From Candidatus Roizmanbacteria bacterium (GTDB lineage Bacteria; Patescibacteriota; Microgenomatia; UBA1406; GWC2-37-13): a stretch of DNA of 64,000 nt. Location of the stretch: the NCBI GenBank assembly GCA_016214055.1, contig JACRPE010000026.1, positions 1-64,000 of the forward strand, in the 5' to 3' direction. A program made the position numbers and the translations under genes. Within the stretch, counting starts at the first letter, position 1; each line of letters begins with the position of its first letter. Positions 34,681 through 44,855 of this stretch are shown here, in pieces. Under the pieces are notes generated by a model that saw only the letters and a list, made by a program, of their open reading frames with translations, ran no database searches and was not told where the DNA came from.

Positions 34681-35767
34681 GACAATAAGTGAAGTAAATG
34701 AAAAAAGAGGTAAAACATTCCTCACTCTTTTTTCTCTTCCCATACTTCTTTCTGTCATCGGATTATTTTTTGTATTTGAAGCATCGTATGTGAGGAGCTT
34801 TGGCGAGTTCCGAGACAGCTTTCATTATTTTAAGATTCAAGCGGTTTGGATACTGCTTGGAATCGGCATCATGGCAATTCTTTCTTATGTTGACTACCAC
34901 AAACTATATTACGGAGCTTTTTTTCTCATGTTGGCAAATATTTTTCTTCTTTTTTTAGTTCTCATCCCCGGTATTGGAACCAAAGTAAATGGTGCACGTC
35001 GCTGGATCTTCGGATTTCAACCGACTGAGATGGCCAAACTTTCCGCCATAATATATTTATCCTCGTGGTTTATTACTAAAGAAAGGAAACGATTCTATTC
35101 CTTCATCATTCTCCTGGGGCTTCTGATGTTTCTTATCATTTTACAACCGGACATGGGGACTGCCGTCATCATATTCACCCTAAGTATTATCATATATTTT
35201 TTGGCCGGTATCGAACTCCACTATCTGCTTCTTTTAGTTCCCTTTTCCGGAATCAGTTTTTATCTTTTGGCTAAATCATCTCCCTACCGGGTAAAGAGAT
35301 TGCTTGCATTTTTTGATCCGAAAGCGGACCCCTTGGGAATTACGTATCATATCAATCAAATTCTTATCTCACTTTCCAACGGCGGTTTATTTGGTCAGGG
35401 TTTCGGATCATCTAAACAAAAACATCTCTATTTGCCCGAAGCACATACCGATTCAATCTTTGCAATTATCGGTGAAGAGGTAGGATTTTTAGGAAGTTTC
35501 ATACTTATTTGTCTCTTTATTTTTTTAGTGATATATATTTTCAGGATTGCGGAGAAAGCGCCAGACCGGTTTGGAAGACTGCTTGCGGGGGGGATATTTG
35601 CCTTTTTTGCGGTGCAAACCATCATTAATCTTGCCAGCATGGTTCACATCATCCCCCTGACTGGTGTTCCGTTGCCATTCATATCATATGGAGGATCAAA
35701 TCTTCTTCTATCTTTTACGCTCATGGGTATCGTATTAAACGTTGCACGGAGTATAAAAATTTTATAG
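34667..35767 (+). CDS. ftsW: SEDS glycosyltransferase FtsW
   Basis: 366 residues with about ten membrane helices. SEDS blocks: VNGARRWIFGFQPTEMAKL, LQPDMGTAVI, KADPLGITYHINQILISLSNGGLFGQGFGSSKQKHLYLPEAHTDSIFAIIGEEVG split over two adjacent loops, and the C-terminal GVPLPFISYGGSNLL. It polymerises lipid II at the septum with the ftsI product. Placement between murD and murG supports FtsW over RodA; a second SEDS gene at 43002 is the probable RodA. Confidence 0.92.
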   Translation: MKRIKTISEVNEKRGKTFLTLFSLPILLSVIGLFFVFEASYVRSFGEFRDSFHYFKIQAVWILLGIGIMAILSYVDYHKLYYGAFFLMLANIFLLFLVLIPGIGTKVNGARRWIFGFQPTEMAKLSAIIYLSSWFITKERKRFYSFIILLGLLMFLIILQPDMGTAVIIFTLSIIIYFLAGIELHYLLLLVPFSGISFYLLAKSSPYRVKRLLAFFDPKADPLGITYHINQILISLSNGGLFGQGFGSSKQKHLYLPEAHTDSIFAIIGEEVGFLGSFILICLFIFLVIYIFRIAEKAPDRFGRLLAGGIFAFFAVQTIINLASMVHIIPLTGVPLPFISYGGSNLLLSFTLMGIVLNVARSIKIL

Positions 35768-35779
35768 TATGAATTACGT

Positions 35780-36889
35780 ATGAAACTACTCATCACCGGT
35801 GGACATCTGACTCCAGCATTAGCAGTTGTTGATAAGATAATCGATTCTCCCCAAAAGGAATCAATTTCACTTACTTTTGTGGGGCGCAAATATGCACTTG
35901 ATAGCGAGCAAACGCTTTCTTTGGAATATAAGGAGATAACAAAACGCAATATACCCTTTATTTCACTCCATGCCGGGAGAATAACTCGGCTTCTGAACTT
36001 CCGCAGTTTCATCAACGCGCTCAAGATTCCCGTCGGTTTCATACATGCATTCTTGATTCTCACACAGCAAGCGCCTGATGTCATACTATCCTTCGGCGGA
36101 TATCTTGCCATACCGGTTGCGGTAGTAGGATGGTTGTTGAGGATCCCTGTTTTTACTCATGAGCAAACAATCTGTCCGGGTCTGGCCAATAGGGTCATTG
36201 CTTTTTTTTCAAAAAAAATATTTTATTCGTTTCCCGAGTCAAAGCATTTTTTTCCTTCCCGTAAGTCAATTCTTACGGGCAACCCGGTCAGAAGTACTGT
36301 CTTTAAAATAATTGATAAACCAATAGATCTCGTCGCATCAAAACCGGTTATATATGTAACAGGAGGCTCCCTCGGCTCGCATGGCATAAATGACCATATC
36401 CGTGCTATTCTGCCGGAACTTCTTCAGGATTATATTGTGATACATCAAACGGGAGACATAAAGGAATATGATGATTATGAACATTTACTTCGTTTCCGCA
36501 GGTCTTTACCGGAGGAAATGAAACAAAGATATTTTCCTGTCAAACATTTTTTTGATAATGAAATCGGCTACATATACTCAGTTTCAGATATGGTAGTGGC
36601 ACGAGCCGGGGCAAATACTTTTTTTGAACTCATTCACCTTAAGAAGCCGACGATTTTTATTCCGCTCCCGTGGTCTGCTCAAAAAGAACAGCAGAAACAT
36701 GCGGAATTTTTTAAAACCAACAAAATTGGTGAAATTTTTGAACAGAAAGAGCAAAGCTCACATCTGCTTGAATTAATTCGCACTGTATTTTCCCATAAAG
36801 AAACGTATATTAAAAACTTTGAAGCATTGCCATACCAAATCAGGCGGGACGCGACCGACGCTATCATCCATGAAATTACTCAAGAGTAA
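35780..36889 (+). CDS. murG: UDP-GlcNAc:lipid I N-acetylglucosaminyltransferase
   Basis: 369 residues. GT28 fold: N-terminal GGHLTPALAVVDKI is a shortened form of the usual GGTGGHxxPAL loop. DVILSFGGYLAIPVAV, FTHEQTICPGLANRV, VTGGSLGSHGIND, and the donor site ARAGANTFFELIHLKKPTIFIPLPWSAQKEQQKHA are all present. It makes lipid II at the inner membrane face. Confidence 0.92.
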   Translation: MKLLITGGHLTPALAVVDKIIDSPQKESISLTFVGRKYALDSEQTLSLEYKEITKRNIPFISLHAGRITRLLNFRSFINALKIPVGFIHAFLILTQQAPDVILSFGGYLAIPVAVVGWLLRIPVFTHEQTICPGLANRVIAFFSKKIFYSFPESKHFFPSRKSILTGNPVRSTVFKIIDKPIDLVASKPVIYVTGGSLGSHGINDHIRAILPELLQDYIVIHQTGDIKEYDDYEHLLRFRRSLPEEMKQRYFPVKHFFDNEIGYIYSVSDMVVARAGANTFFELIHLKKPTIFIPLPWSAQKEQQKHAEFFKTNKIGEIFEQKEQSSHLLELIRTVFSHKETYIKNFEALPYQIRRDATDAIIHEITQE

Positions 36890-37583
36890 ACTCGTTGTCA
36901 TAGCAGCATTATGTTGTATTTTAGGTATAGCAGTGTTCTTATCCTTTTTTAATGAGTGGAGGGTAAAGATAATCAGGGTTCAAGGAATTCCCAAGGAAAC
37001 CCTCTTGAACGGTTTGGAAAATATAAAGAATGTACCCCTATTGACACTATCCTTGCAGGCGGTGGAAGAACGGATGAGGAAAAGCAATCCGTTTATTGCC
37101 CGCATCCAAGCTGTCAAAAAGTATCCTCAGACCCTTATTCTAACTGTTTCAACGGATGAGCCGCTTCTCTATTTTGAGTCAGATTCCGGCTATTTCGCAT
37201 TAAATCAGGAGGGAAAAATTCTTTCCAAGTGGAAAGAATTACCGGTGATGTCTGATTTACCCATTATTCACTACTTCGAAAAATTTCATTTTTCATCATA
37301 CCAACCGGGAGACCGCTTAAGTTATAAAGATATTATCATGGCATTAAAAATCGCCAAAAAAATGATGGGCATGGGCATGAAAATCAATACTATTGATATT
37401 GATGGAGTTGATATGATAGGATTTAGATTGAAGGGGAAGGTAATTGTATTTTCCTCTGAGAAGGATATAGACACACAAATCTATCAGTTAGAGCAAATAG
37501 TCCATCAGTTTAAGATACAGGGAACAGATTTTAAAAGGCTCGATTTACGATTTAACAGACCGGTTTTAGAACTTGTTGAATGA
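36870..37583 (+). CDS. ftsQ: Cell-division protein FtsQ/DivIB
   Basis: 237 residues from ATG 36870 (MKLLKSK), which overlaps the end of murG by 20 bases; an upstream ATG at 36819 lies deep within murG and is less likely. One N-terminal membrane helix, then a POTRA domain (RVQGIPKETLLNGLENIKN) and the beta domain (YFALNQEGKIL, LPIIHYFEK, IDGVDMIGFRLKGKVIVFSS). Divergent sequence, but size, topology and position before ftsA agree. Confidence 0.83.
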   Translation: MKLLKSKLVVIAALCCILGIAVFLSFFNEWRVKIIRVQGIPKETLLNGLENIKNVPLLTLSLQAVEERMRKSNPFIARIQAVKKYPQTLILTVSTDEPLLYFESDSGYFALNQEGKILSKWKELPVMSDLPIIHYFEKFHFSSYQPGDRLSYKDIIMALKIAKKMMGMGMKINTIDIDGVDMIGFRLKGKVIVFSSEKDIDTQIYQLEQIVHQFKIQGTDFKRLDLRFNRPVLELVE

Positions 37584-37584
37584 T

Positions 37585-38856
37585 ATGGCAGACCATCTGA
37601 TTGCGGCAATTGATATCGGAAGCTCAAAAATAGCGACCATCGTGGGAGTTGAGTCTAAAGAAGACGATGAGTTGCGTATAATCGGATTTAATTCGACTCC
37701 TTCATCAGGCGTAAAAAAAGGACTCGTGGTGGATATTGATAAAGTCACCAAGTCAGTTGAGGAAAGCATTGAAAAAGTTGAACGGATGGCTGGTCAAAAA
37801 GTGCATACGGCGCTTGTGTCAGTCGGAGGACCGCATATATCATCGTTGAATTCGCGCGGTGTCGTTGCCGTTGCGGATTCTCAAGGGGAAATATCAGAGA
37901 CAGACATCAACCGGGTTATTGAGGCGGCCCGCGCAATATCACTCTCCACCACCCGCCAAATCATCGAAGTATCTCCAAGGGATTTTGTCGTGGACGGCCA
38001 GGAAGGTATAAAAAATCCCATAGGCATGAGCGGGGTGCGCCTTGAAGTTGAGACGCATATCATCACCGCATCCCACACTAATTTAAAAAATATAGATCGT
38101 TGTATGGAGAGTATTGGAGTTGGAAATCGTGGTTTTATATTTGCGGGTCTTGCATCTTCTGAAGCCGTACTTACAGATACAGAAAAAGAATTAGGCGTAG
38201 TATGTGTGGATATCGGAGGAGGAAAGACGGATATTGCCCTTTATGTGGATGGATCGCTTTCCTATTCTTCATCTATTCCCATTGGATCAAGACACATTAC
38301 AAATGATATTGCCGTCGGTTTGCGGGTTTCATTAGATTCGGCTGAGAAAATAAAACTTTATTTAAGCAATAAGCTTGAGCATGGGGGAGGTAAAACAAAG
38401 AAAAAAATGGAAGAGCTCAACTTTAATGAACTCCAGCTTCCGGAGATGGTGGATAATCTTGATATGAAGACACTTATTGACGGCATTATCGGGCCGCGCC
38501 TTGAGGAAATTTACAAAATGGTGAGTGATGAAATCATAAAGAGCAACTTTATTGAGCTTATTCCCTCGGGACTCGTCATAACGGGTGGAGGAGCCTTGAC
38601 TGTCGGTATCCTTGAGATGGGAAGAAAGACCATTGGTTTACCCGTCAGGATAGGTGTTCCGGGTAAAATTTCGGGACTCATTGACGAAATTATTGATCCG
38701 CAATTCTCAACAACCGTCGGCTTGATTTTATACGGAAGAAAAAATATAATGAACAAGGAAGAAGGCTTTAAGAACTTTAACAAAATTTTAAAGGATTTTT
38801 CACTCGGCGGTTCGGTCGGTAAAATGAAAGATTTTTTTAAACAGTTTATTCCCTAA
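37585..38856 (+). CDS. ftsA: Cell-division actin homologue FtsA
   Basis: 423 residues from ATG 37585 ([21 protein letters not shown]). Actin-fold phosphate loops IDIGSSKI and [14 protein letters not shown], the SHS2 1C subdomain ([21 protein letters not shown]), and the adenosine motif [12 protein letters not shown]. The C-terminal amphipathic helix ([13 protein letters not shown]) is the membrane anchor that tethers FtsZ. It begins one base after the ftsQ stop. Confidence 0.95.
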   Translation: MADHLIAAIDIGSSKIATIVGVESKEDDELRIIGFNSTPSSGVKKGLVVDIDKVTKSVEESIEKVERMAGQKVHTALVSVGGPHISSLNSRGVVAVADSQGEISETDINRVIEAARAISLSTTRQIIEVSPRDFVVDGQEGIKNPIGMSGVRLEVETHIITASHTNLKNIDRCMESIGVGNRGFIFAGLASSEAVLTDTEKELGVVCVDIGGGKTDIALYVDGSLSYSSSIPIGSRHITNDIAVGLRVSLDSAEKIKLYLSNKLEHGGGKTKKKMEELNFNELQLPEMVDNLDMKTLIDGIIGPRLEEIYKMVSDEIIKSNFIELIPSGLVITGGGALTVGILEMGRKTIGLPVRIGVPGKISGLIDEIIDPQFSTTVGLILYGRKNIMNKEEGFKNFNKILKDFSLGGSVGKMKDFFKQFIP

Positions 38857-38857
38857 T

Positions 38858-40003
38858 ATGCTTATCAAACCAAAAGCGGGACAGGCCGCACGAATAAAAG
38901 TAGTCGGAGTTGGCGGTGGTGGCGGTAACGCCCTGTCTTCCATGATAGCTGAGGGCGGCATTGCGGGTGTCGAGTTTATCGCAGTCAATACTGATGCTCA
39001 GGCATTGCTACATAACAAAGCCGCAATCAAGATCCAAATTGGTGAGAATTTTACAAAGGGTTTGGGGTCAGGAGGAGATCCTGAGGTAGGCAAACAGGCC
39101 GCTGAGGAGTCAAGAGAAAGAATAAAAGAGGAATTGACAGATGCGGACATGATATTTATCACCTGTGGTGAAGGCGGCGGCACGGGTACCGGCGCGGCTC
39201 CTATCATCGCTGAAATTGCAAAAGAGATGGGAATCCTGACGGTTGCCGTGGTAACTAAACCTTTCGAGTTTGAAGGATCAAAACGTAAGTTTACGGCAGA
39301 TGAGGGAACGATGCGCCTCAAAGACAACGTTGATACGCTTATTGTAGTCCCCAACCAGCGCATACTTCAGGTCGTCGATAAAAAAACTCCCATACTTGAG
39401 GCATTCAAGAGAATTGATTCGGTGCTCCATCAAGGAGTTAAGGGTATAGCCGAACTGATTACTGTTCCCGGCCTTATCAATGTAGACTTTGCAGATGTCC
39501 GCACCATCATGAGTAATGCAGGAACAGCCCTTATGGGTATTGGTATTGGGAGTGGTGACAAACGGGCGCTTGCCGCTATAAAACAGGCCATTTCCTCCCC
39601 TTTACTTGACGCATCCATCGAAGGAGCCCGGGGAGTTCTTCTTAATATCGTTGGAGGTCCTGATCTTACCATGAACGAAATAGATGAGGCGGCATCAATC
39701 ATAACCAAGACGGTTGATCCGGACGCTGACATCATATTTGGAGCTGTCATCGATGAAAAGATGATGGATTCGGTGAAAGTCACCCTGATTGCGACTAAGT
39801 TTGACGATCAACGCGTAAAATTATTCAGATTTAAAAAGGAAGAGGCGCTTTCTTCATTCACTAAATCCACTCCCGAGGCGGATACTTTCACTGAAAAAAC
39901 GCTGGTAGATGATACTTCTCCAAAGATAGACATAGCAGATGATGAGGAACTGCTTGAAGAGAGCGATTCGTTTGACGTACCTGCATTTTTAAGAAAAAAA
40001 TAG
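38858..40003 (+). CDS. ftsZ: Tubulin-like division GTPase FtsZ
   Basis: 381 residues. G-box [14 protein letters not shown], tubulin signature [13 protein letters not shown], and the T7 loop region [23 protein letters not shown] short acidic linker leads to the C-terminal peptide DVPAFLRKK, matching the D-I/V-P-A-F-L-R consensus that binds FtsA. It forms the Z ring. It starts one base after ftsA. Confidence 0.98.
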   Translation: MLIKPKAGQAARIKVVGVGGGGGNALSSMIAEGGIAGVEFIAVNTDAQALLHNKAAIKIQIGENFTKGLGSGGDPEVGKQAAEESRERIKEELTDADMIFITCGEGGGTGTGAAPIIAEIAKEMGILTVAVVTKPFEFEGSKRKFTADEGTMRLKDNVDTLIVVPNQRILQVVDKKTPILEAFKRIDSVLHQGVKGIAELITVPGLINVDFADVRTIMSNAGTALMGIGIGSGDKRALAAIKQAISSPLLDASIEGARGVLLNIVGGPDLTMNEIDEAASIITKTVDPDADIIFGAVIDEKMMDSVKVTLIATKFDDQRVKLFRFKKEEALSSFTKSTPEADTFTEKTLVDDTSPKIDIADDEELLEESDSFDVPAFLRKK

Positions 40004-40014
40004 TAATATATCCT

Positions 40015-43005
40015 ATGTTTACTCCGGTTCCGTCCAATCCTAATTTTCCTGAACTTGAAAAACAGTTGCTTGATCATTGGTATAAGGATGGAGTGGTGGA
40101 TAAATATCTTCATAAAAATAAGGATGCGAAGAAAACCTTTTCTTTTCTTGATGGTCCTATAACTGCAAATAATCCTATGGGAGCTCACCATGCATGGGGG
40201 AGGACCTATAAGGATCTATGGCCACGTTTTTTTAACCTTCTCGGCTATCGTCAACGTTTTCAGAATGGTTTTGACTGCCAGGGGCTTTGGGTTGAAGTTG
40301 AGGTAGAGAAGGAGTTGGGTCTGCATACAAAAAAAGACATTGAAAATTTAGTTGAAGGGGACAGGAATGCATCCATTGCCAAGTTCGTTCAACTCTGTAA
40401 AGACAGAGTTCTCAAGTTTTCCGGAATTCAGACTGCACAATCAAAAAGACTGGGTTATTTTGCCGACTGGGAACATTCATATTTCACGATGAGCGACGCA
40501 AATAATTACATGATCTGGCATTTTTTGAAAACGTGTTTTGAAAACGGATGGATTTACAAGGGTCACGAATCAGTTCCCTGGTGTCCTCGCTGTGAGACCG
40601 CTATTTCCCAGCATGAGATGTTGACTGAGGACTACAAAGAATTAGTCCACCAATCGGTTTATTTTGAACTTCCCATCAAAGGAAGAGAAAATGAAAATCT
40701 GCTGGTTTGGACCACAACTCCATGGACCATTCCTGCAAACATAGCTGTTGCGGTCGAGGCAACATTTGATTATGCATTAGTTGAAGGAACAACTGGTCAG
40801 AAATTTTGGATTGCGAATGAACTGGTGAAATCAGTCTTCAAAGAGAACTATAAAATAGTAAAAACAGTGAAGGGGAGCGATCTTGTTGGTTTAAAATATC
40901 AGGGCCCATTTGATGATTTGCCTAAAGTTAAAAAAGTGGCGGGTGCTAATCCGGATAAATTTCACATTGTTTTTGCAACAGACAAGACTATTCTCCCCAT
41001 CACAACAACCGAAGGGACCGGCCTGGTTCATACCGCGGTTTCGGCAGGAGTTGAGGACTTTAAGATGGGTAAAAAGCTCGGACTTCCCATGATTCCGGTG
41101 ATAGAGGATAATGCAGACTACATGATGGATCTGGGATATCTATCAGGGAAAAATGCAAAAAAGCATCCGGAAGTAATTCTGGACTATTTAAAAGAAAAAA
41201 AGAATCAAAACGGCGAGTGTTGGGCATTTGCGGTCATTGCATATAAGCACCGGTATCCCGCGTGTTGGAGATGTAAGACTGAATTAGTGTGGAAAGTGGC
41301 TGATGAGTGGTACATTGCGATGGACTTAAAGTCGAAAGTAGAAAATGGAAAATCGAAGATGGAAAATTTGACATTAAGGGAACGGATGGTTGGAGTTGCC
41401 AAGTCAATCAAGTGGATGCCGGAGTTTGGATTGGACCGTGAACTGGATTGGTTGAAGAATATGCATGATTGGTTAATCAGTAAAAAGAATCGCTATTGGG
41501 GTTTAGCTCTTCCCATATATGAATGCAAAAAATGCGGATCTTTTGATGTGGTCGGTTCAAAAAAAGAATTACAGAAAAAATCAGTTGTTGGGTGGGAAAA
41601 ATTTGAAGGGCACTCTCCGCACAAACCGTTTATTGACGAAGTCAAAATCAAGTGTCCAAAATGCGGTAACTTTGCAGAGAGAATTGAGGCAGTGGGAAAT
41701 CCTTGGTTGGATGCGGGAATTGTACCTTACTCCACCATGATGGAGAATAATCAGGGAGAGCCTCTTTATTTGAAAGATAAGAATAAATGGAAAGAATGGT
41801 TTCCCGCGGACTTCATCACCGAATCGTTTCCCGGACAGTTTAAGAACTGGTTTTATGCGATGATTGCAATGTCTTCAGTACTTGAAAATACCCTTCCCTT
41901 CAAGCGGGTGTTGGGTTATGGCACTATGGTAGGTGAGGATGGCAGGCCCATGCATAAAAGCTGGGGAAATTCTGTAGAGTTCAATGAAGGCGCTGATAAA
42001 ATCGGGGTTGATGTCATGCGGTGGATGTTTGCCAGACAGAATCCGGCAGACAATATGTTGTTCGGTTATAAAAAAGCCGATGAGGTGCGCAGACAGTTTT
42101 ATCTCATGCTTTGGAATACATATAAGTTCTTTGTAGAGTATGCAATTCTGGATAAATATCAATCTCCAATATCCAACAACTCATCTTCAAAATCAAAAAA
42201 TATTCTGGACACGTGGATTCTTAGCCGACTGGCATGGCTTATACAATTTGTTGAAAAATCACTCAAGGAATTCAACGCAAAAGACGCCGCACTTGAGACG
42301 GAAAAGTTTGTCTCGGATGTTTCAACTTGGTTTATACGCCGTAGCAGGGATAGATTATGGACAAATTCCGACGATGTGAGCGATAAAACATACTTCTTCA
42401 CAACCCTTCACAAGATACTGGTTGATTTATCAGTCATACTTTCACCCATTATTCCGTTTGCCTCCGAGATGATATATACCAATCTTACCGGTCGCGAATC
42501 GGTTCACTTGGCTTTCTGGCCCGAGGAAGAAAAATCTACCCCTATCAACCGGGATTTGTTTGATGATATGGATTTGGTCCGGGAAATTGCCGAGGCAGGG
42601 CAAAGAGGAAGAAAAGAAATAAAAATGAAAGTCAGACAGCCCCTTTTAAAAGCAAAAATACTTCTACCCGGGTCAAGAAGTTTCAAGATACATGCATACT
42701 TTGACGAATATAACCGCTTGCTACGTGACGAATTAAACGTAAAAACTATAGAATATGAAAAAGGAAAAGGCGACTTGATAGCAGCACAGTACGATGTCAC
42801 CATGACCAAAGAACTTGAGTTTGAAGGAAAACTTCGAGGACTCATCCGTGATATACAGGCAAAGAGAAAAGAACTGGGTACCAAACCTACTGATCTGGTA
42901 TCGCTCACTCTGACTGCAGAATTCAAGGATCAACACGAATATATAAAAAAGAAAGTTTTAGCCCGAGAAATAAACACAGGACCCACTTTGCGGGTTGCCC
43001 TATGA
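40015..43005 (+). CDS. ileS: Isoleucyl-tRNA synthetase (with two low-complexity insertions)
   Basis: 996 residues. The HIGH region reads NNPMGAHHAWGRTYKD, with WTTTPWTIPANIAVAVE of the editing domain following. The KMSKS loop is atypical: RPMHKSWGNSVEF. CPRCETAIS and CPKCGNFAERIE are zinc knuckles. Two short insertions look foreign: KSKVENGKSKMENLT (about 439-453) and YQSPISNNSSSKSKNI (about 715-730), both from repetitive A-rich or CAA/TCC-rich DNA in frame. They fall in surface-like positions between conserved blocks, so the enzyme is probably functional. A ValRS is less likely given the editing-domain sequence. Confidence 0.9.
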   Translation: MFTPVPSNPNFPELEKQLLDHWYKDGVVDKYLHKNKDAKKTFSFLDGPITANNPMGAHHAWGRTYKDLWPRFFNLLGYRQRFQNGFDCQGLWVEVEVEKELGLHTKKDIENLVEGDRNASIAKFVQLCKDRVLKFSGIQTAQSKRLGYFADWEHSYFTMSDANNYMIWHFLKTCFENGWIYKGHESVPWCPRCETAISQHEMLTEDYKELVHQSVYFELPIKGRENENLLVWTTTPWTIPANIAVAVEATFDYALVEGTTGQKFWIANELVKSVFKENYKIVKTVKGSDLVGLKYQGPFDDLPKVKKVAGANPDKFHIVFATDKTILPITTTEGTGLVHTAVSAGVEDFKMGKKLGLPMIPVIEDNADYMMDLGYLSGKNAKKHPEVILDYLKEKKNQNGECWAFAVIAYKHRYPACWRCKTELVWKVADEWYIAMDLKSKVENGKSKMENLTLRERMVGVAKSIKWMPEFGLDRELDWLKNMHDWLISKKNRYWGLALPIYECKKCGSFDVVGSKKELQKKSVVGWEKFEGHSPHKPFIDEVKIKCPKCGNFAERIEAVGNPWLDAGIVPYSTMMENNQGEPLYLKDKNKWKEWFPADFITESFPGQFKNWFYAMIAMSSVLENTLPFKRVLGYGTMVGEDGRPMHKSWGNSVEFNEGADKIGVDVMRWMFARQNPADNMLFGYKKADEVRRQFYLMLWNTYKFFVEYAILDKYQSPISNNSSSKSKNILDTWILSRLAWLIQFVEKSLKEFNAKDAALETEKFVSDVSTWFIRRSRDRLWTNSDDVSDKTYFFTTLHKILVDLSVILSPIIPFASEMIYTNLTGRESVHLAFWPEEEKSTPINRDLFDDMDLVREIAEAGQRGRKEIKMKVRQPLLKAKILLPGSRSFKIHAYFDEYNRLLRDELNVKTIEYEKGKGDLIAAQYDVTMTKELEFEGKLRGLIRDIQAKRKELGTKPTDLVSLTLTAEFKDQHEYIKKKVLAREINTGPTLRVAL
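41331..41370 (+). repeat. A-rich tandem-like insertion inside ileS
   Basis: Two imperfect copies of a TCGAARRTRGAAAATGGAAAA-type unit lie in tandem and in frame. Confidence 0.5.
42157..42201 (+). repeat. Second low-complexity insertion inside ileS
   Basis: TATCAATCTCCAATATCCAA followed by CATCTTCAAAATCAAAAAAT-type sequence, in frame, encoding a Ser/Asn-rich loop before the conserved ILDTWILSRL block. Confidence 0.45.
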
Positions 43006-44036
43006 TACAACTGCTTCTTCCGGTATGTTTCCTCTTCATATTTGGTTTTTTTAATCTGTTTGGTATCCGTACAACACTTGGGACAACCATGCTTTTGAAT
43101 TTTGGTGTAGGTTTTGCCTTTTTTTTCATTATTAAAAGGCTGGGATGGAAGTTTTTCCGCAGTAATGCGAATTTTTTTTATTGGGCATTTATCGCCGTGC
43201 TTATCATCACTTACATAATAGGACTTGAGGTGAAAGGGTCAAAGCGATGGATTGATCTGCTTTTTTTCCGGTTTCAGGGAAGTGAATTTTTTAAAGTATT
43301 TTTCATTCTTTTTTTTGCAGATTTCTTTTCCAAGCTGAACCGGCAGGGAAATACATTCATCAATTTAACTATCAGTTTATTTTATTTTCTTCTTCCGACT
43401 TTCATCATATTTAAACAGCCGGATCTTGGAAATGCCATGGTATATGTCTTTATCTATTTTGTCATGGTTCTGTTTTCATCCATTCCTAAGAAAAATGTTC
43501 TTTATCTTATGGGGGCGGTATTATCACTCCTTCCGTTCGGATGGATATTTCTGAAGGAGTATCAGAAGCAGCGTATTTTCAGTTTTTTTCAACCGCACTT
43601 GGACACCCAGCAAAACGCATATAACATGATACAGGCAATGATCACGATAGGGTCAGGCACTTTGTTAGGGCGCGGTTTGGGATTGGGGACTCAATCAAAA
43701 CTTTTTTTCCTACCGGAAAACAGTACTGATTTTGCTTTTTCTTCACTAGTTGAGCAATTTGGATTTGTAGGAGGTGCCATGACGCTCATTCTCTTTGCGA
43801 TTATACTCTACCTCCTTTTCAAAAGAGCCCATTCATACGTATTAAAGGAAGAAGAAACAAGCAGATTCTCCTTTTTGTATGTGGTGGGGATTATCTCATT
43901 TATATTTTTTCAGGTATTTATCAATATCGGTATGAATCTGGGAATTCTTCCCATTGCAGGTATCGCCCTACCCTTTGTATCGTATGGGGGATCGATGCTG
44001 GTGTCACTCATGATAGGGTTTGCCCTCATCCCATAA
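43002..44036 (+). CDS. rodA: SEDS-family protein, probable RodA
   Basis: 344 residues, about ten membrane helices. SEDS blocks are present but divergent: VKGSKRWIDLLFFRFQGSEFFKV, KQPDLGNAMVYV, QQNAYNMIQAMITIGSGTLLGRGLGLGTQ, PENSTDFAFSSLVEQFG and ALPFVSYGGSMLVSL. Being outside the murD-murG interval, it is more likely the elongation-type SEDS enzyme. The ATG overlaps the ileS stop by four bases. Confidence 0.82.
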   Translation: MIQLLLPVCFLFIFGFFNLFGIRTTLGTTMLLNFGVGFAFFFIIKRLGWKFFRSNANFFYWAFIAVLIITYIIGLEVKGSKRWIDLLFFRFQGSEFFKVFFILFFADFFSKLNRQGNTFINLTISLFYFLLPTFIIFKQPDLGNAMVYVFIYFVMVLFSSIPKKNVLYLMGAVLSLLPFGWIFLKEYQKQRIFSFFQPHLDTQQNAYNMIQAMITIGSGTLLGRGLGLGTQSKLFFLPENSTDFAFSSLVEQFGFVGGAMTLILFAIILYLLFKRAHSYVLKEEETSRFSFLYVVGIISFIFFQVFINIGMNLGILPIAGIALPFVSYGGSMLVSLMIGFALIP

Positions 44037-44037
44037 A

Positions 44038-44066
44038 TTGACAATTACTGAAGAATATTCTATATT
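44038..44066 (+). promoter_or_regulatory. Promoter of the 44073 gene
   Basis: TTGACA (44038-44043), 17 bases, TATATT (44061-44066), 6 bases, ATG at 44073. Confidence 0.7.
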
Positions 44067-44072
44067 GATACC

Positions 44073-44483
44073 ATGAACGGAACGTTTTGTATTGATAAAC
44101 GGATTGGATATCTTGCTCTCTTTGCAGTGCCGCTTATGGTCTTAACCATATTTTCCCTCATGGTTAATTCACAGAAAGTAACTCAAAATAGCAGAGCCTC
44201 AGAACGTGCAGTAGTGTCATCGGTAACATCGGTGATTCCTACCGACATTCCGATGAGTTATATTTGTTTAAGCAGAAAAATTACGGGAGGAGTAATGATA
44301 AGTAAAGGAACCATAAATAAAAACCTGGTTATGAGTGTATATGATAATAAAATGAATCTGTTAACTCTTCTTGATCAACTACCAATTACTCTTCCGGTTA
44401 CTCTGAGCAACGAGGCTTATATCGGAGTTCAGGGGAAAATTGCCGATCTGGCAAGTATTATGGGTCAGTGTGGTAAGCTTTAA
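44073..44483 (+). CDS. Single-pass membrane protein of unknown function
   Basis: 136 residues. Short cytoplasmic N-terminus, one membrane helix (about 12-31, IGYLALFAVPLMVLTIFSLM), then an extracytoplasmic domain with a TSVIPTDIP linker and two cysteines (Cys64 and Cys133) that could form a disulfide. I recognise no family. It has a strong consensus promoter and stands alone between rodA and rplU. Confidence 0.65.
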   Translation: MNGTFCIDKRIGYLALFAVPLMVLTIFSLMVNSQKVTQNSRASERAVVSSVTSVIPTDIPMSYICLSRKITGGVMISKGTINKNLVMSVYDNKMNLLTLLDQLPITLPVTLSNEAYIGVQGKIADLASIMGQCGKL

Positions 44484-44506
44484 CTTTGGGAATAGGGTAA
44501 TTCATA

Positions 44507-44535
44507 TTGCTTTTTAGGTGGTTTTCCTATATACT
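44507..44535 (+). promoter_or_regulatory. rplU promoter
   Basis: TTGCTT (44507-44512), 17 bases, TATACT (44530-44535), 8 bases, ATG at 44544. Confidence 0.6.
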
Positions 44536-44543
44536 TGTACCTT

Positions 44544-44855
44544 ATGACAAAGTTTGCAGTGGTTAAAACAGGCGGTAAGCAATACGTAGCCAAAGAAAGC
44601 GATTTTCTTGTTGTTGACCTTCTTGATGTAAAGGAAAAAGATACCATAGACCTCGAAACTCTCGCCGTATTTGATGATAAAGGAAATATTGAGCTCGGTA
44701 CTCCTTTTTTAGCCTCAAAAACTACGGCAACTGTGATTGAGCATATGAAGGGTGAGAAACTCAGAATTGCCAAATTCAAGGCAAAAGTCCGTTACCGAAG
44801 AGTCACCGGATTCAGATCAAGATTAACGAAAATACAAATTACGAAAATAAACTAA
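44544..44855 (+). CDS. rplU: Ribosomal protein bL21
   Basis: 103 residues from ATG 44544 (MTKFAVVKTGGKQYVAKESD). A TTG nine bases upstream overlaps the -10 box and is rejected. Conserved blocks KTGGKQY, GTPFLASKTTATVIEH and KFKAKVRYRRVTGFRSRLTKIQI are all present. It immediately precedes rpmA, as in most bacteria. Confidence 0.97.
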   Translation: MTKFAVVKTGGKQYVAKESDFLVVDLLDVKEKDTIDLETLAVFDDKGNIELGTPFLASKTTATVIEHMKGEKLRIAKFKAKVRYRRVTGFRSRLTKIQITKIN

